Counted from the first letter of the stretch, positions 9,257-18,999 are shown. The stretch: DNA of 64,000 nucleotides from an uncultured Tenacibaculum sp. (GCA_947496185.1 CANMCD010000001.1:62001-126000), one strand, 5' to 3'. The notes: a model not told the origin generated them from the sequence alone. Program-made: numbers and translations.

Positions 9257-10633
9257 ATGAAAGAAAAAACTATATATAAGGTATTATTTTTATTCGTGTC
9301 TTTAACTTTTTTTCATAACTGTAGTACAGATGATTTAGAACCAACATTAAAGCAAGATAGAGATTATAAAGGTACGTTAGAAACAATTAATGACTTTAGA
9401 AGTGTATTAGGAGGGCTTCATAATGTATTAACTGATTATAGGTATTATGGTAGAAATGTCATAATTTATAACGAGGTAAGATCAGATAACTGTTTTTCAA
9501 ACGGTCATACAGGTAGGTTTGTAAATATTGCTGAGTTTGCTTACCATGATGGAATAGCAGGTGATCATTCTTGGTTTCAATCTTATAGAGCAATTGCTAA
9601 TGCAAACATCATTATTAATACAGATATTGAAAAGCAAGGGATTAAAGAAAAAGACGAAGCCCAGTATATTCAAGGTCAGGCTTTAATGTTAAGAGCTTTG
9701 GCTCATTATGATTTGTTGCGTTTTTTTGGGCAACAACACGCTTCAGGTAGTATAGGGGTTCCTATTGTTTTAACATTTAAAGAGGGTGATTTATATCCTA
9801 AGAGAAATACTGTTAACGAAGTTAAGGAGCAAGTGTATAAGGATCTAGAGGAAGCTTATAGATTGATGGGAGATAATGAAACCATTAATAAGGTTTTGCC
9901 ATCTAAATTTGCTGTTAAAGCATTGGAATCTAGAGTAGCTATTTATTTTGGTGACTGGGATAGAGCTCGAGATGCTGCTAAATTAGTTATCGATAGTGGA
10001 AAATATTCAATAATTGATAAAGACAGCTATGTTTCTAGTTGGAAAAAGAAGGAAAATATAAATTCTATTTTTGAATTGGCATTTTCTGCAGATGATAATC
10101 AAAATCCAGATTCTTTGGCTTTTATTTATAGGTATCCAAGTGATGCTAAAGGAGGGTATGGAGATGTAGTGGTAAATGATGAAGTTAAAGAATTATACGA
10201 AAAAGAAGATGTTCGATCAGGTATTTTAGGGACTCAAGAAAAAGGAGAAACCTTGAGAAACATGGGTAAATATCCCGATACAGCAAATCATGCAGACAAT
10301 ATTCCTTTAATTAGGTATGAAGAAGTAATATTGAATTATGCTGAGGCCTTATTGGAAACAGGAAATTTATCAGTAGCAAAAGATTATTTGAATAAAATTC
10401 CAACGAATAGAGGTGCATCAATTTATGATGAAATAACAAAGGATAATATAATCAAAGAAAGAAGAAAGGAGTTGATTTTTGAAGGTTTTAGGTTTGACGA
10501 TCTAATGCGTACAAAGAAAGCAATTAAAGTAGATGATAAAACAACATTAAATTATCCAAATAAATTATTTGCTTTATTAATTCCAGATTCAGAAATGAAT
10601 GCTAATTCTAACATGGTTCAGAATGATAGGTAA
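9257..10633 (+). CDS. SusD/RagB-family nutrient-binding outer-membrane lipoprotein
   Basis: This 458-residue lipoprotein has the lipobox FFHNC (Cys22) followed by STDDLEP; the acidic residues after Cys suggest surface display. TPR-like helices include QALMLRALAHYDLLRFFGQQ, a typical SusD segment, and the C-terminus carries RRKELIFEGFRFDDLMRTKKAI, the family's closing motif. It should form the binding lid of the SusC barrel encoded four bases upstream; the pair is followed by a strong terminator. No enzyme gene is attached to the unit, so the nutrient is not predictable. Confidence 0.94.
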   Translation: MKEKTIYKVLFLFVSLTFFHNCSTDDLEPTLKQDRDYKGTLETINDFRSVLGGLHNVLTDYRYYGRNVIIYNEVRSDNCFSNGHTGRFVNIAEFAYHDGIAGDHSWFQSYRAIANANIIINTDIEKQGIKEKDEAQYIQGQALMLRALAHYDLLRFFGQQHASGSIGVPIVLTFKEGDLYPKRNTVNEVKEQVYKDLEEAYRLMGDNETINKVLPSKFAVKALESRVAIYFGDWDRARDAAKLVIDSGKYSIIDKDSYVSSWKKKENINSIFELAFSADDNQNPDSLAFIYRYPSDAKGGYGDVVVNDEVKELYEKEDVRSGILGTQEKGETLRNMGKYPDTANHADNIPLIRYEEVILNYAEALLETGNLSVAKDYLNKIPTNRGASIYDEITKDNIIKERRKELIFEGFRFDDLMRTKKAIKVDDKTTLNYPNKLFALLIPDSEMNANSNMVQNDR

Positions 10634-10660
10634 ATAATAATATTTTTAAATTACCTCAAG

Positions 10661-10692
10661 AAAGGTGTTTGATACGTCAAACACCTTTTTTA
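10661..10692 (+). terminator. Intrinsic terminator after the second susCD pair
   Basis: A perfect 12-bp stem (AAAGGTGTTTGA with TCAAACACCTTT, loop TACG) is followed by TTTTAATT. It ends the susCD unit 28 bases after the susD stop. Confidence 0.92.
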
Positions 10693-11366
10693 ATTCTTAT
10701 TATATAAGGAGTTATACTAATTTATTGGTAGTATTTACTTATTGAGCATTATGGCTTAAAGAAAAAAATGTTGAAGTCCTTTTTTTAGTTATGTAATAAC
10801 TAAAAACTTAAATGTAAATAAGGAAGGCTGGTTTAAGTTTGAAAAATGATTTACTATAGTTGTAAACTTTGTGTTATTTGTTTCATAAAAAGCAGTTTTT
10901 TAAAGTGGAGACTTGAATTGTGTTTTTGCTATTCATTACCTGAAAGATGTAAAATAATGAAAACATAACAATAGTTAATCAGAGGATTGGGGTGTTAGTC
11001 AATCGAATATCAATGTGATTTATTTGAATGAGTCTTTCAGTATGAAATTAAACTGATCTATTTGATATGATTAAAAAAATTCAAAGGGCAAAATTGTTTT
11101 TAGTAGTAAGATTAAGATAGTATTAGAAATAGTTACTGTGGTTCTTTAGTATATTAATAAAATTTATAGGATTGAAACATCAATAATGTTAAAATATGTG
11201 TGATGTAAGATAGATATAGAGTAAAATATGACACTTCAATAATGTTGTTAGTATCATTTTATAGGGTGTTTGTATCATGATTTCGTTTGTTCAAATCAAA
11301 TAAGCATTGGTTAACTGTTACTAGTTATAGCTTTATACCTCACTAATTTCAATTCAATGATTTAAA
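10693..11366. promoter_or_regulatory. Long intergenic region with the probable promoter of the third susC
   Basis: About 670 bases hold no credible ORF on either strand. The probable promoter is TTG at 11307-11309, an 18-base spacer and TAGCTTTA at 11328-11335 (near consensus TAnnTTTG), giving a leader of about 26 bases before the ATG at 11367. Upstream, the 11-mer TCAATAATGTT occurs twice as a direct repeat (11180-11190 and 11236-11246, 56 bases apart), a possible activator or repressor site pair. The rest is featureless AT-rich DNA as far as I can see. Confidence 0.45.
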
Positions 11367-14300
11367 ATGAAAACAAAGTTAAAAGGAATTCTAACACTAT
11401 TGATGGTGTTGTTTGTGCAATTTTCTTTTGCACAAGACAAGACAATTTCAGGGGTGGTTGCTGATGAAACAGGCCCCTTACCTGGAGTTACAGTATTAAA
11501 AAAGGGGACAGCCCAGGGGGCTGAAACTGATTTTGATGGGAAGTATGCTATAAATGCTAAATCAGGGGATATTCTTGTTTTTAGTTTTGTAGGGATGAAG
11601 ACCGTTGAAAAAAAAATTGGTTTATCGGCAACTATTAATGTTGTACTAGAAAACGATAACGTTTTAGATGAAGTTGTAGTAACTTCACTGGGTATTAAAA
11701 GAGCTAAGAAAAGTTTAGGGTATTCTTCTCAAGAGGTTGGAGGTAAAGATGTCTCAACAGTAAAGCTTGATAATGTTGTGAATTCTCTAAGTGGAAAAGT
11801 AAGTGGGGTTCAAATTAAAGCAAACAACAATTTTGGAGGTTCTGCTAACTTTTTAATTAGAGGGGTAAGTTCATTGACAGGAAATAACCAACCGTTATTT
11901 GTTATAGATGGTATTCCTATCTCAAATAGGCTTAATAATACTGCAAATCAAGAACGTGGACAAAAGGGATATGATTATGGGAATGCAGCCTCTGATTTAA
12001 ATCCAGACGATGTTGAGTCGATTAATATTTTAAAAGGAGCGGCAGCATCTGCTATTTATGGATCTCGTGGAGCCAACGGAGTAGTGGTAATCACTACTAA
12101 AAAAGGTAAGTTAGGAGCATCTAAAATTTCAATTAACTCGAGTAGTACTATAGGAACCATGGATAGAAGTACTTTTGTTAAGTATCAAGATAAGTATGGA
12201 GCTGGATATGGAAGAACTAGGACTAACGGGACTGCTTTTTATCAGTTTGATGTAAATGGTGATGGTGTAGATGATTTAGTAGCTCCTACAGCTGATGATG
12301 CTTCTTATGGAGATCCTCTAAATGGACAATTGGTATATCAATGGGATGCATTTGTGCCTGAACATAGAAATTATTTGAAAGCAACACCTTATGTTGCTCC
12401 TAATTCGAATCCTGTTGATTTTTTCGAACCAACTTTTCAATATAACAATTCAGTGTCTTTTTCAGGTGGAAATGAAAAAATGACTTACAGAATGGCTTAT
12501 ACTAATTTTGATTCTAGTGGAATGTTACCTAATTCAAAATTGAATAAGAATACTTTCAACTTTAACGGAACTTTGAAGGTCACTGATAAATTTAATGTAG
12601 GAGCAAATACTACTTTTATAGCTCAAAGAACTACGGGTAGAAACTCAACGGGTTATGGGGATAATTTAATGAGTGCCTTTAGACAGTGGTGGATAGGAAG
12701 TACAGATATTGATGAACAAAGAAAAATATTCGAGAAAACAGGTAAAAATTATTCTTGGAATCATTCTGCAGGAGGAGAAGGAGGAACAGCGTTAGATCCA
12801 AAATATTTTGATAACCCTTATTGGACACGATATAAAAACTTTCAGTCAGATAGAAGAAATCGCTTTATAGGAAATGTTTTTGCTAATTATTCAATAAACG
12901 ACTGGTTGACTGCAACAGTTAAAGCGTCAGTAGATACATATTCAGAATTAAGAGAGGAAAGAAGAGCTGTAGGGTCTGTTGCGACAAGATTTGGAATTCT
13001 AAATCAAGAAGAAAAATCAGGTTATGATAGAGTAGATATTAGGGCTACTGAGCATAATTATGATTTTATGTTGAATTTTGATAAAGATTTGACAGAAGAT
13101 TTAAGTTTATCAGGTATTACAGGTGTTAACATAAGAAGAGAGAGGTATGATTATTTAAGGCAATCAACTGCAGGAGGGTTGATTGTACCTGAGTTATATT
13201 CATTAGCAAATTCAGTAAACCATAATCCAAAGCCAATAGAGACGTTGAGATTAAAGCAAGTAAACGGTTATTATATTCAGGCTACGTTGGGATATAAAAA
13301 TTTAGCTTACTTAGATTTTACAGATAGGTATGATGTATCTTCTGCTTTACCAGAAAAAAACAATGGATATAACTATTATGCTATAAGTTCAAGTATAATT
13401 TTTTCGGAATTTTTAAAAGAAACGGAGTGGTTAAGTTTTGGTAAGGTTAGAGCAGGGTATGCTGAGGTAGGAAGTGACTTACCTGCAAATAATGTTCATG
13501 ATACATTTTTTATAGAAAATGGTTTTGGTTCAGCTGTGAGATATACTTTTCCAGGTACAAAACAAAATTCAGATTTACTGCCAGAAAGAACTAAAGAGAT
13601 AGAATTAGGTTTGGAAACTAGATTGTTTAATAATAGAGTTGGATTTGACTTTACTTGGTATAAAAAACGAACACAAAACCAGTTAATGGATGTTGTTACT
13701 ACTGCTGCAACAGGGTTTAGTAGGAAGTGGATAAATGCAGGAACGATCCAAAATAAAGGTTTTGAGGTAGGTGTTAATGCTTCACCTATTTCTACTGATA
13801 ACTTTAAATGGGACGTTGTAATCAATTGGTCTAGAAATAGAAATTTAGTTGAAGAATTATCTGGTGATCAGGAAAATCTCGTTATTAGTAGACCTAAAGG
13901 AGGAATTACTATTAATGCAACTGTAGGACAACCTTATGGTACGATTAGAGGAACGGGTTTTAAATATCATGAAAATGGTCAAAAAATAGTAAATGATAAA
14001 GGGTATTATGTTGCGGTACCTGATCAAGTAATAGGTAATGCCAACCCAGACTGGACAGGAGGTGTTACAAATACATTTTCATATAAAGACTTTTCATTGA
14101 GTTTCTTGATAGATGTTCAAAAAGGAGGCGATGTTTTTTCACTAGATCAACATTATGGACAAGCAACGGGTGTTCCTCATTATACAGCGGGATTAAATGA
14201 TTTAGGAAATCCTTTGAGAAACTCAATAGCTAATGGAGGGGGAGTTATTAATCCTGGTGTTCTTGCCGATGGTAGCCCAAATACAATTCGTGCAGCTGCG

Positions 14301-14612
14301 GATTCTTTTAGTGGTGTTTTCTATTGGGGGTCTAATAGTAGAAATCCTAGGGCTATAAATGTATACGATGCATCCTATGTTAAATTGAGAGAATTAGCCT
14401 TAACGTATAAATTACCAGTTGAAAAACTGTTTAAAGGAGCAATAAGTAAAGCGAATCTTTCTTTAGTAGGGAGAAATTTATGGATAATACATAAAAATGT
14501 TCCTTTTGCTGATCCTGAATCAGGGTTAGGTGCAGGAAATGCTCAAGGATATTTATCAGGTTCTTTCCCAACTTTTAGGACTGTAGGTTTAAACTTTAAT
14601 TTTGAATTCTAA
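11367..14612 (+). CDS. SusC/RagA-family TonB-dependent outer-membrane receptor
   Basis: This is a complete 1081-residue SusC-type receptor. The signal peptide ends FSFA before Q23. The CarboxypepD_reg-like domain (ISGVVADETGPLPGV ... FDGKYAI) is followed by the TonB-box-like DEVVVTSLG and by GIKRAKKSLGYSSQEV, a segment typical of the SusC subgroup that pairs with SusD-like_2 lipoproteins. The plug contains FLIRGVSSLTGNNQPLFVIDG and ILKGAAASAIYGSRGANGVVV, and the barrel ends LNFNFEF. It starts a three-gene unit (susC, susD-like_2, small lipoprotein) that runs to the terminator near 17250. The transported molecule is unknown; the cited subgroup is often linked to peptide uptake, but that is inference. 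Confidence 0.95.
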   Translation: MKTKLKGILTLLMVLFVQFSFAQDKTISGVVADETGPLPGVTVLKKGTAQGAETDFDGKYAINAKSGDILVFSFVGMKTVEKKIGLSATINVVLENDNVLDEVVVTSLGIKRAKKSLGYSSQEVGGKDVSTVKLDNVVNSLSGKVSGVQIKANNNFGGSANFLIRGVSSLTGNNQPLFVIDGIPISNRLNNTANQERGQKGYDYGNAASDLNPDDVESINILKGAAASAIYGSRGANGVVVITTKKGKLGASKISINSSSTIGTMDRSTFVKYQDKYGAGYGRTRTNGTAFYQFDVNGDGVDDLVAPTADDASYGDPLNGQLVYQWDAFVPEHRNYLKATPYVAPNSNPVDFFEPTFQYNNSVSFSGGNEKMTYRMAYTNFDSSGMLPNSKLNKNTFNFNGTLKVTDKFNVGANTTFIAQRTTGRNSTGYGDNLMSAFRQWWIGSTDIDEQRKIFEKTGKNYSWNHSAGGEGGTALDPKYFDNPYWTRYKNFQSDRRNRFIGNVFANYSINDWLTATVKASVDTYSELREERRAVGSVATRFGILNQEEKSGYDRVDIRATEHNYDFMLNFDKDLTEDLSLSGITGVNIRRERYDYLRQSTAGGLIVPELYSLANSVNHNPKPIETLRLKQVNGYYIQATLGYKNLAYLDFTDRYDVSSALPEKNNGYNYYAISSSIIFSEFLKETEWLSFGKVRAGYAEVGSDLPANNVHDTFFIENGFGSAVRYTFPGTKQNSDLLPERTKEIELGLETRLFNNRVGFDFTWYKKRTQNQLMDVVTTAATGFSRKWINAGTIQNKGFEVGVNASPISTDNFKWDVVINWSRNRNLVEELSGDQENLVISRPKGGITINATVGQPYGTIRGTGFKYHENGQKIVNDKGYYVAVPDQVIGNANPDWTGGVTNTFSYKDFSLSFLIDVQKGGDVFSLDQHYGQATGVPHYTAGLNDLGNPLRNSIANGGGVINPGVLADGSPNTIRAAADSFSGVFYWGSNSRNPRAINVYDASYVKLRELALTYKLPVEKLFKGAISKANLSLVGRNLWIIHKNVPFADPESGLGAGNAQGYLSGSFPTFRTVGLNFNFEF

Positions 14613-14624
14613 AAAATTAATCAA

Positions 14625-16046
14625 ATGAAAAAATATTTTGTAAAAATTATTTGTTTTTTCGTAATTCTGTCTTCGTGTGATGTGAACGAAAATTTAAATA
14701 TTGATAAGAAACGACCAACTAAAGTGGAAGCGGAAGGTTTATTTACTCACGGTGTAGCAGAGCTTTCAGAGTTAATGAATTCTACTCATGGTTATGTAAA
14801 TGCATTTAGGTTATATGCACAGTATTTTGCTGAAGTACAGTATATTGATGTGGGTAGGTATAATCAGGTTAATAATAATTTAGGAGGAGCTATTTGGACT
14901 AGAATCTATCGAAATGTTTTAAAAAACTTAGCAGGAGCAAAAGAGATATTAAATGAAATGCCCTCTAATCAGGAAACTAAAAATAAAATAGCTGTTCTAA
15001 ATTTTTTAGAAATATACTCGTATTCAATTTTGGTAGATACTTTTGGTGATGTTCCTTACACAGAAGCTATAGACCATACCAATCCTACACCAAAGTATGA
15101 TGATGGTGAAACTGTTTATAAAAAACTATTTACAAGGTTAAATGAAGCCATAGCTAATATGGGGACAGGTAAAGGTTTTTCTGAAATACAAGATATTGTT
15201 TATAAGGGTGATATGGTTAAATGGAAAAAAGCTGCGAATTCTCTAAAGTTAAGAATGGCAATGCGAATTGCAGGTGCTAACCCTGATTTGTCAAAGAAAT
15301 ATGCAGAGGAGGCGATAAGTTCAGGGTTAATTCTTCAAAACTCTGATAATTTTGGTGTAGAGTATTTAACAACAGCACCTAATACAAATCCTTTATGGGA
15401 GTCTTTGGTGCAAAGCGGTAGAAGAGATTTTGTTGCAGCCAATACGATCGTAGATATAATGAATCCTATTAAGGATCCTAGATTAAGTTCTTATTTTAAA
15501 GAATTAGATGGAAAGTTTGTAGGAGGTATATATGGAAGTGCAAATTCAGTTGATGCAGCTTCAGATCTCTCAGATTTAATGAAAAAACCAGATTTACCTG
15601 GGTATATGATTACTGCTGCTGAAGTTAATTTTTTGTTAGCTGAAGCTTCAGAAAGAGGGTATAAGGTTTCAAGTACTACAGAAAGCTATTATAATGAAGG
15701 AATCACCGCTTCAATTTTGGAGTGGGGTAAAACAGTGGATGATGTTGCAGCATATTTGTCACAGCCTTCCGTAGCGTATACTACAGCACAAGGTACTTGG
15801 AAACAAAAAATAGCAATGCAAAAGTGGATAGCTTTGTTTAATAATGGATTTGAAGGATGGACTACTTGGAGAATTTTTGATTATCCAGTGTTGAATCCTC
15901 CAAGCGGTATGACATTGAAAGATATACCAACTCGTTTTCTTTATCCTCAGACTGAGTTGCAGTTAAACGGAACGAACCATGCAAGCGCAGCGTCTGCTAT
16001 AGGAGGTGATGAAAAAACAACAAAATTATTTTGGGATAAAAATTAA
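14625..16046 (+). CDS. SusD-like_2 family nutrient-binding outer-membrane lipoprotein
   Basis: This 473-residue lipoprotein has the lipobox ILSSC (Cys18) followed by DVNEN. It belongs to the SusD-like_2 branch rather than classical SusD. Characteristic segments are NIDKKRPTKVE near the N-terminus, LRLYAQYFAEVQYID-like residues around 60, VDTFGDVPYTEAI near 140 and QKWIALFNNGFEGWTTWRIFDYPVL near the C-terminus. It is the lid for the SusC encoded 12 bases upstream. Its stop codon overlaps the possible ATG of the next gene (TAATG), so the three genes are probably co-translated. Confidence 0.93.
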   Translation: MKKYFVKIICFFVILSSCDVNENLNIDKKRPTKVEAEGLFTHGVAELSELMNSTHGYVNAFRLYAQYFAEVQYIDVGRYNQVNNNLGGAIWTRIYRNVLKNLAGAKEILNEMPSNQETKNKIAVLNFLEIYSYSILVDTFGDVPYTEAIDHTNPTPKYDDGETVYKKLFTRLNEAIANMGTGKGFSEIQDIVYKGDMVKWKKAANSLKLRMAMRIAGANPDLSKKYAEEAISSGLILQNSDNFGVEYLTTAPNTNPLWESLVQSGRRDFVAANTIVDIMNPIKDPRLSSYFKELDGKFVGGIYGSANSVDAASDLSDLMKKPDLPGYMITAAEVNFLLAEASERGYKVSSTTESYYNEGITASILEWGKTVDDVAAYLSQPSVAYTTAQGTWKQKIAMQKWIALFNNGFEGWTTWRIFDYPVLNPPSGMTLKDIPTRFLYPQTELQLNGTNHASAASAIGGDEKTTKLFWDKN

Positions 16047-16057
16047 TGGAATTAAAA

Positions 16058-17197
16058 ATGAAAAATTTAGTTTATAAAGTATTATTAGGAGCTTCAATGA
16101 CAGTTATTTTAGGAGCTTGTAATGATGAAGATTCAGGGCCTGATTTTGTTGATTTAGGCGCTAATGTATTGCTTCAGAATGGTAGTATTACTCCTCTGGA
16201 TAGAAACGAAGATATAAAATTAAAAATTTTTAGTAAGACAGGAGTAAAAGTTGAGGGAATCGAGATTCATAAAGATGCTAAAAAAGTGTCTGATGCAAAG
16301 ATCGTATCAGAAGAATTAGCAACATTTAATGCATCGACTTTAGCACCTTACGACCAATTTGGTGATAAAAAAGATCAAAAATACGGTACTTTTAACGTGT
16401 CTTTGGTGTCTAAATTATCTAATGGAAAAACTATTAACAATAAATTTCCGTTGAAGGTAATCAGTACAATTTCTTTTACTAATACAATAGAGAGTTTAGA
16501 GTATAAGAATCCATATACTAAGCTTGATAAAGATAAGAAAGAAGTTACTAAAAATATCGTTTTTAAGAGTAATGCTTTAACTACCTTAGATGAGGTAACA
16601 GTAGCATGGAAAAAGAATAAAAATGGTACTTATGCACCTACCAAAGAAAATTATTTTACTAAAAAGGATGGTAATTATACTATAAATTTAAAAACATTAA
16701 ATTATTTAAACGAGTATAATTTAAATGCTGGAGATACTTTATACTATAGAGTTACTGCTAAAAAAGGAAACTTGACGGATTCATCAGAAACAAAAGTAGC
16801 AATAGTTACCCAAGCGATGAGTGCTGCCAAAAGTTTTACTTTTTCTGAAGGGAATAAATCACTTGGTTTTTTAGATGCTGATAAAGTAGATGTTGAATAC
16901 GGATCAGAAACAATTACATCTACGGGGGGACTTAAGTTTTTTAAGGTAACTAAGACAGGGGATGATTTAGAAAAATATTTTACTGACGGAGATTTATTTA
17001 ATGCAAGAGTTGATTTTGATGATAATACAAGTACTACATCAATATCTAACTTTGAGTTGAATGATGTATATCTTTATAAGACAAAAAGAGATGATAAAGT
17101 TTCTTATGGTCTAATAAAAATTACTGAAGTCTTAGTAGTTAACGGCGTACAAAAAAACGTTAAAATTGATTATAAAGAAGGAGTAATTTATGAGTAG
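16058..17197 (+). CDS. Lipoprotein of the third SusCD unit, unknown function
   Basis: This 379-residue lipoprotein has the lipobox VILGAC (Cys21) followed by NDEDSGPD, an acidic stretch predicting surface exposure. The remainder looks all-beta, with probable Ig-like repeats (IKLKIFSKTGVKVEGIEIHKDAK; VTVAWKKNKNGTYAP; YYRVTAKKGNLTDSSETK). I do not recognise a named family. Its position as third gene after susC and susD-like_2 suggests an accessory surface substrate-binding protein. A start at 16046, overlapping the susD stop, would add MELK; I prefer 16058 because the signal peptide then begins MKNLVYK without an acidic residue. Confidence 0.8.
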   Translation: MKNLVYKVLLGASMTVILGACNDEDSGPDFVDLGANVLLQNGSITPLDRNEDIKLKIFSKTGVKVEGIEIHKDAKKVSDAKIVSEELATFNASTLAPYDQFGDKKDQKYGTFNVSLVSKLSNGKTINNKFPLKVISTISFTNTIESLEYKNPYTKLDKDKKEVTKNIVFKSNALTTLDEVTVAWKKNKNGTYAPTKENYFTKKDGNYTINLKTLNYLNEYNLNAGDTLYYRVTAKKGNLTDSSETKVAIVTQAMSAAKSFTFSEGNKSLGFLDADKVDVEYGSETITSTGGLKFFKVTKTGDDLEKYFTDGDLFNARVDFDDNTSTTSISNFELNDVYLYKTKRDDKVSYGLIKITEVLVVNGVQKNVKIDYKEGVIYE

Positions 17198-17231
17198 AGA
17201 TAAATTTACTTTTTTTTAGTGTAGAAAAGAA

Positions 17232-17264
17232 GAGAGGAGGCATGTTATGCTTCCTCTTTTTTTA
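17232..17264 (+). terminator. Intrinsic terminator after the third SusCD unit
   Basis: A 12-bp stem with two wobbles (GAGAGGAGGCAT, loop GTT, ATGCTTCCTCTT) is followed by TTTTTT. It lies 35 bases after the lipoprotein stop. Confidence 0.9.
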
Positions 17265-17273
17265 TATTAATAT

Positions 17274-17296
17274 AACAAACAAACAAACAAGCAAAC
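17274..17296 (+). repeat. AAAC tetranucleotide repeat directly before a start codon
   Basis: About five copies of AAAC/CAAA (one interrupted by G) run from 17274 to 17296, ending one base before the ATG at 17298. It lies in the untranslated leader, so length change would alter leader length rather than frame. Confidence 0.6.
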
Positions 17297-17297
17297 A

Positions 17298-17957
17298 ATG
17301 AAAAAACTAATTTTTACATTTTGGTTAATATCTTTTCCTCTTTTTTCTCAAAGAATAGGAATACAACGTACAAATGGCATTTTTAATAACAATCTAGAAC
17401 ATTTTGCATTAGCAAAAATAAAAACGAAAACCAATAATGAAGTTTCTTCTAAGAATTTGGGTAGGTATTATGTAAAGTCTACATGGACGAAATGTACTAT
17501 TCAAGGGGTAGATGAAAAAATACACCATTTTAAGTCTTGTAATTATAATGTGTTTGACAAAAGAATGGAGTTATTGTTTGATGATGAAATTGTCATTTTA
17601 GATAGTAATTCTTTTACAAAGATAAAGCTAGAGAAAGATGTTTTTAAACCTTTTAAATTTGATAGTACTAATGATAATAATTATTTTCAAGAGTTGTTTT
17701 CAGACGAGAATATTTCTTTAATTAAGCTATACCGTCTGAAGAAAAAAAGTATTCCTTCGACCCAGTCTTTAGGGATGTTTAAACAAAAAGTGAAGGTTAT
17801 GTCTGAAAATTATTTCGTGATTAAAGGTAAGATAATTAAGGTGCCTCGTTCTATGAAGAAAATTTTAAAGATTTTAAACAAACAAAATTTAAAAGGAAAC
17901 TTTAAAGGTTTAAACCCAAGAAAAGATTCAGATTTGATAAAAATAGTAAAGGCTTAG
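17298..17957 (+). CDS. Secreted hypothetical protein
   Basis: This 219-residue protein has a signal peptide (MKKLIFTFWLISFPLFSQ, probable cleavage after FSQ or FS). The mature part is rich in Lys, Asn and Phe, has two cysteines near residue 75 (KCTIQ, then SCNYN), and ends in a basic tail (KVPRSMKKILKILNKQ ... NPRKDSDLIKIVKA). I recognise no family. It is a single-gene unit: a terminator closes the preceding operon and the next gene is convergent. A short leader made of an AAAC repeat precedes the ATG. A periplasmic or secreted role is inferred only from the signal peptide. Confidence 0.7.
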   Translation: MKKLIFTFWLISFPLFSQRIGIQRTNGIFNNNLEHFALAKIKTKTNNEVSSKNLGRYYVKSTWTKCTIQGVDEKIHHFKSCNYNVFDKRMELLFDDEIVILDSNSFTKIKLEKDVFKPFKFDSTNDNNYFQELFSDENISLIKLYRLKKKSIPSTQSLGMFKQKVKVMSENYFVIKGKIIKVPRSMKKILKILNKQNLKGNFKGLNPRKDSDLIKIVKA

Positions 17958-18078
17958 TTTTTTGAATCGGACTAAAAAATCTGTTATATTTTTTACAGCA
18001 GTATATTGTTGTTTAGATCAAAAAAAAAGCTGTTCAAATCAAATGGAAGTATAGTGAAACCACAATTAAATACTTTTG

Positions 18079-18162
18079 TTTCGATATACCATTTCACTTT
18101 GTTCTCATTGGTATATTGTTTGAATTAATTATTTGGTCAGGGCGTCATTAACCCTGACTTTT
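18079..18162 (+). ncRNA. Candidate small RNA with its own -7 box and terminator
   Basis: A perfect Bacteroidota -7 box, TACTTTTG, lies at 18071-18078. Just after it comes a hairpin (ATATACCA 18084-18091 with TGGTATAT 18109-18116) and then a terminator (GTCAGGG 18136-18142 with CCCTGAC 18152-18158, followed by T7). The implied transcript is about 80 nt. I see no good -33 TTG at the right spacing. The alternative is that this is simply the long 3' end of the upstream hypothetical gene. Confidence 0.4.
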
Positions 18163-18163
18163 T

Positions 18164-18979
18164 TTATTTAATAAATGTTTCCATTTCTTTTTGGAGTGCT
18201 ATGGCTTTAATGGCTGCTTCATTAGCAAAATCCTTTCCGTTACCAGCATAAATAATACCTCTAGAAGAATTGATTAGTAAGCCTATTTGATCATTCAAAC
18301 CATATTTACATACTTCTTCCAAACTTCCTCCTTGTGCACCAACACCAGGAACTAACAAGAAACTATCAGGAACAATATTTCTAATATCAGCTAAATATTC
18401 AGCTTTAGTTGCCCCAACAACATACATCAAATTATGACTATTCTGCCAAGAAGTAGAAGTTTTTAAAACCTCTTTGTATATTTCTTTACTTATATCCAGT
18501 TTTTTGGTTTGAAAGTCAAAGGCTCCTTGATTTGAAGTTAACGCCAACAATATGGTGTGTTTGTTTTCAAAAGCTAAAAAAGGTTCAACCGAATCTTTTC
18601 CCATATACGGAGCAACGGTAACACTATCAAAAGATAAGTCGTCAAAAAAGGCTTTAGCATACATACTAGAAGTGTTACCTATATCACCACGTTTGGCATC
18701 GGCAATCGTGAAAATTTCTGGGTGTTTTTCATTGAGGTAGCGAATAGTCTTTTCTAATGCTTTCCAACCTTTTAATCCATAAGCCTCATAAAAAGCAGTA
18801 TTGGGTTTATAAGCTACACATAAATGATGCGTAGCATCAATAATAGCCTTGTTAAAGGCAAAAATAGGATCCTCTTCCGATAATAAATGTTGTGGTATTT
18901 TGGTCAAATCAACATCTAAACCAATACATAAAAAGGATTTTTTTCTCTTTATTTCCGATACAAGTTGTTCTGTAGTCAT
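18164..18979 (-). CDS. pyrF: Orotidine 5'-phosphate decarboxylase
   Basis: This 271-residue enzyme decarboxylates OMP to UMP, the last step of de novo pyrimidine synthesis, in the cytoplasm. The length and the [25 protein letters not shown] and [17 protein letters not shown] motifs place it in the longer class 2 type; Asp-Ala-Lys-Arg-Gly-Asp holds the catalytic Lys/Asp residues. [11 protein letters not shown] near the C-terminus is the phosphate-binding loop. A minus-strand -7 box TACTTTTG (19007 down to 19000) gives a leader of about 15 bases. The promoter is back-to-back with that of the ABC permease gene. Confidence 0.96.
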   Translation of the reverse strand: MTTEQLVSEIKRKKSFLCIGLDVDLTKIPQHLLSEEDPIFAFNKAIIDATHHLCVAYKPNTAFYEAYGLKGWKALEKTIRYLNEKHPEIFTIADAKRGDIGNTSSMYAKAFFDDLSFDSVTVAPYMGKDSVEPFLAFENKHTILLALTSNQGAFDFQTKKLDISKEIYKEVLKTSTSWQNSHNLMYVVGATKAEYLADIRNIVPDSFLLVPGVGAQGGSLEEVCKYGLNDQIGLLINSSRGIIYAGNGKDFANEAAIKAIALQKEMETFIK

Positions 18980-18999
18980 AAGCTATTATAAATGTGAGG

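Noticed and set aside
1-17197. Calling the susCD region a polysaccharide utilisation locus for a named glycan
   Set aside because: No carbohydrate-active enzyme is visible, so a substrate would be a guess.
17274-17296. Tandem AAAC tract and other short repeats as a CRISPR array
   Set aside because: Units are four bases long without spacers, and no cas genes are present anywhere in the window.
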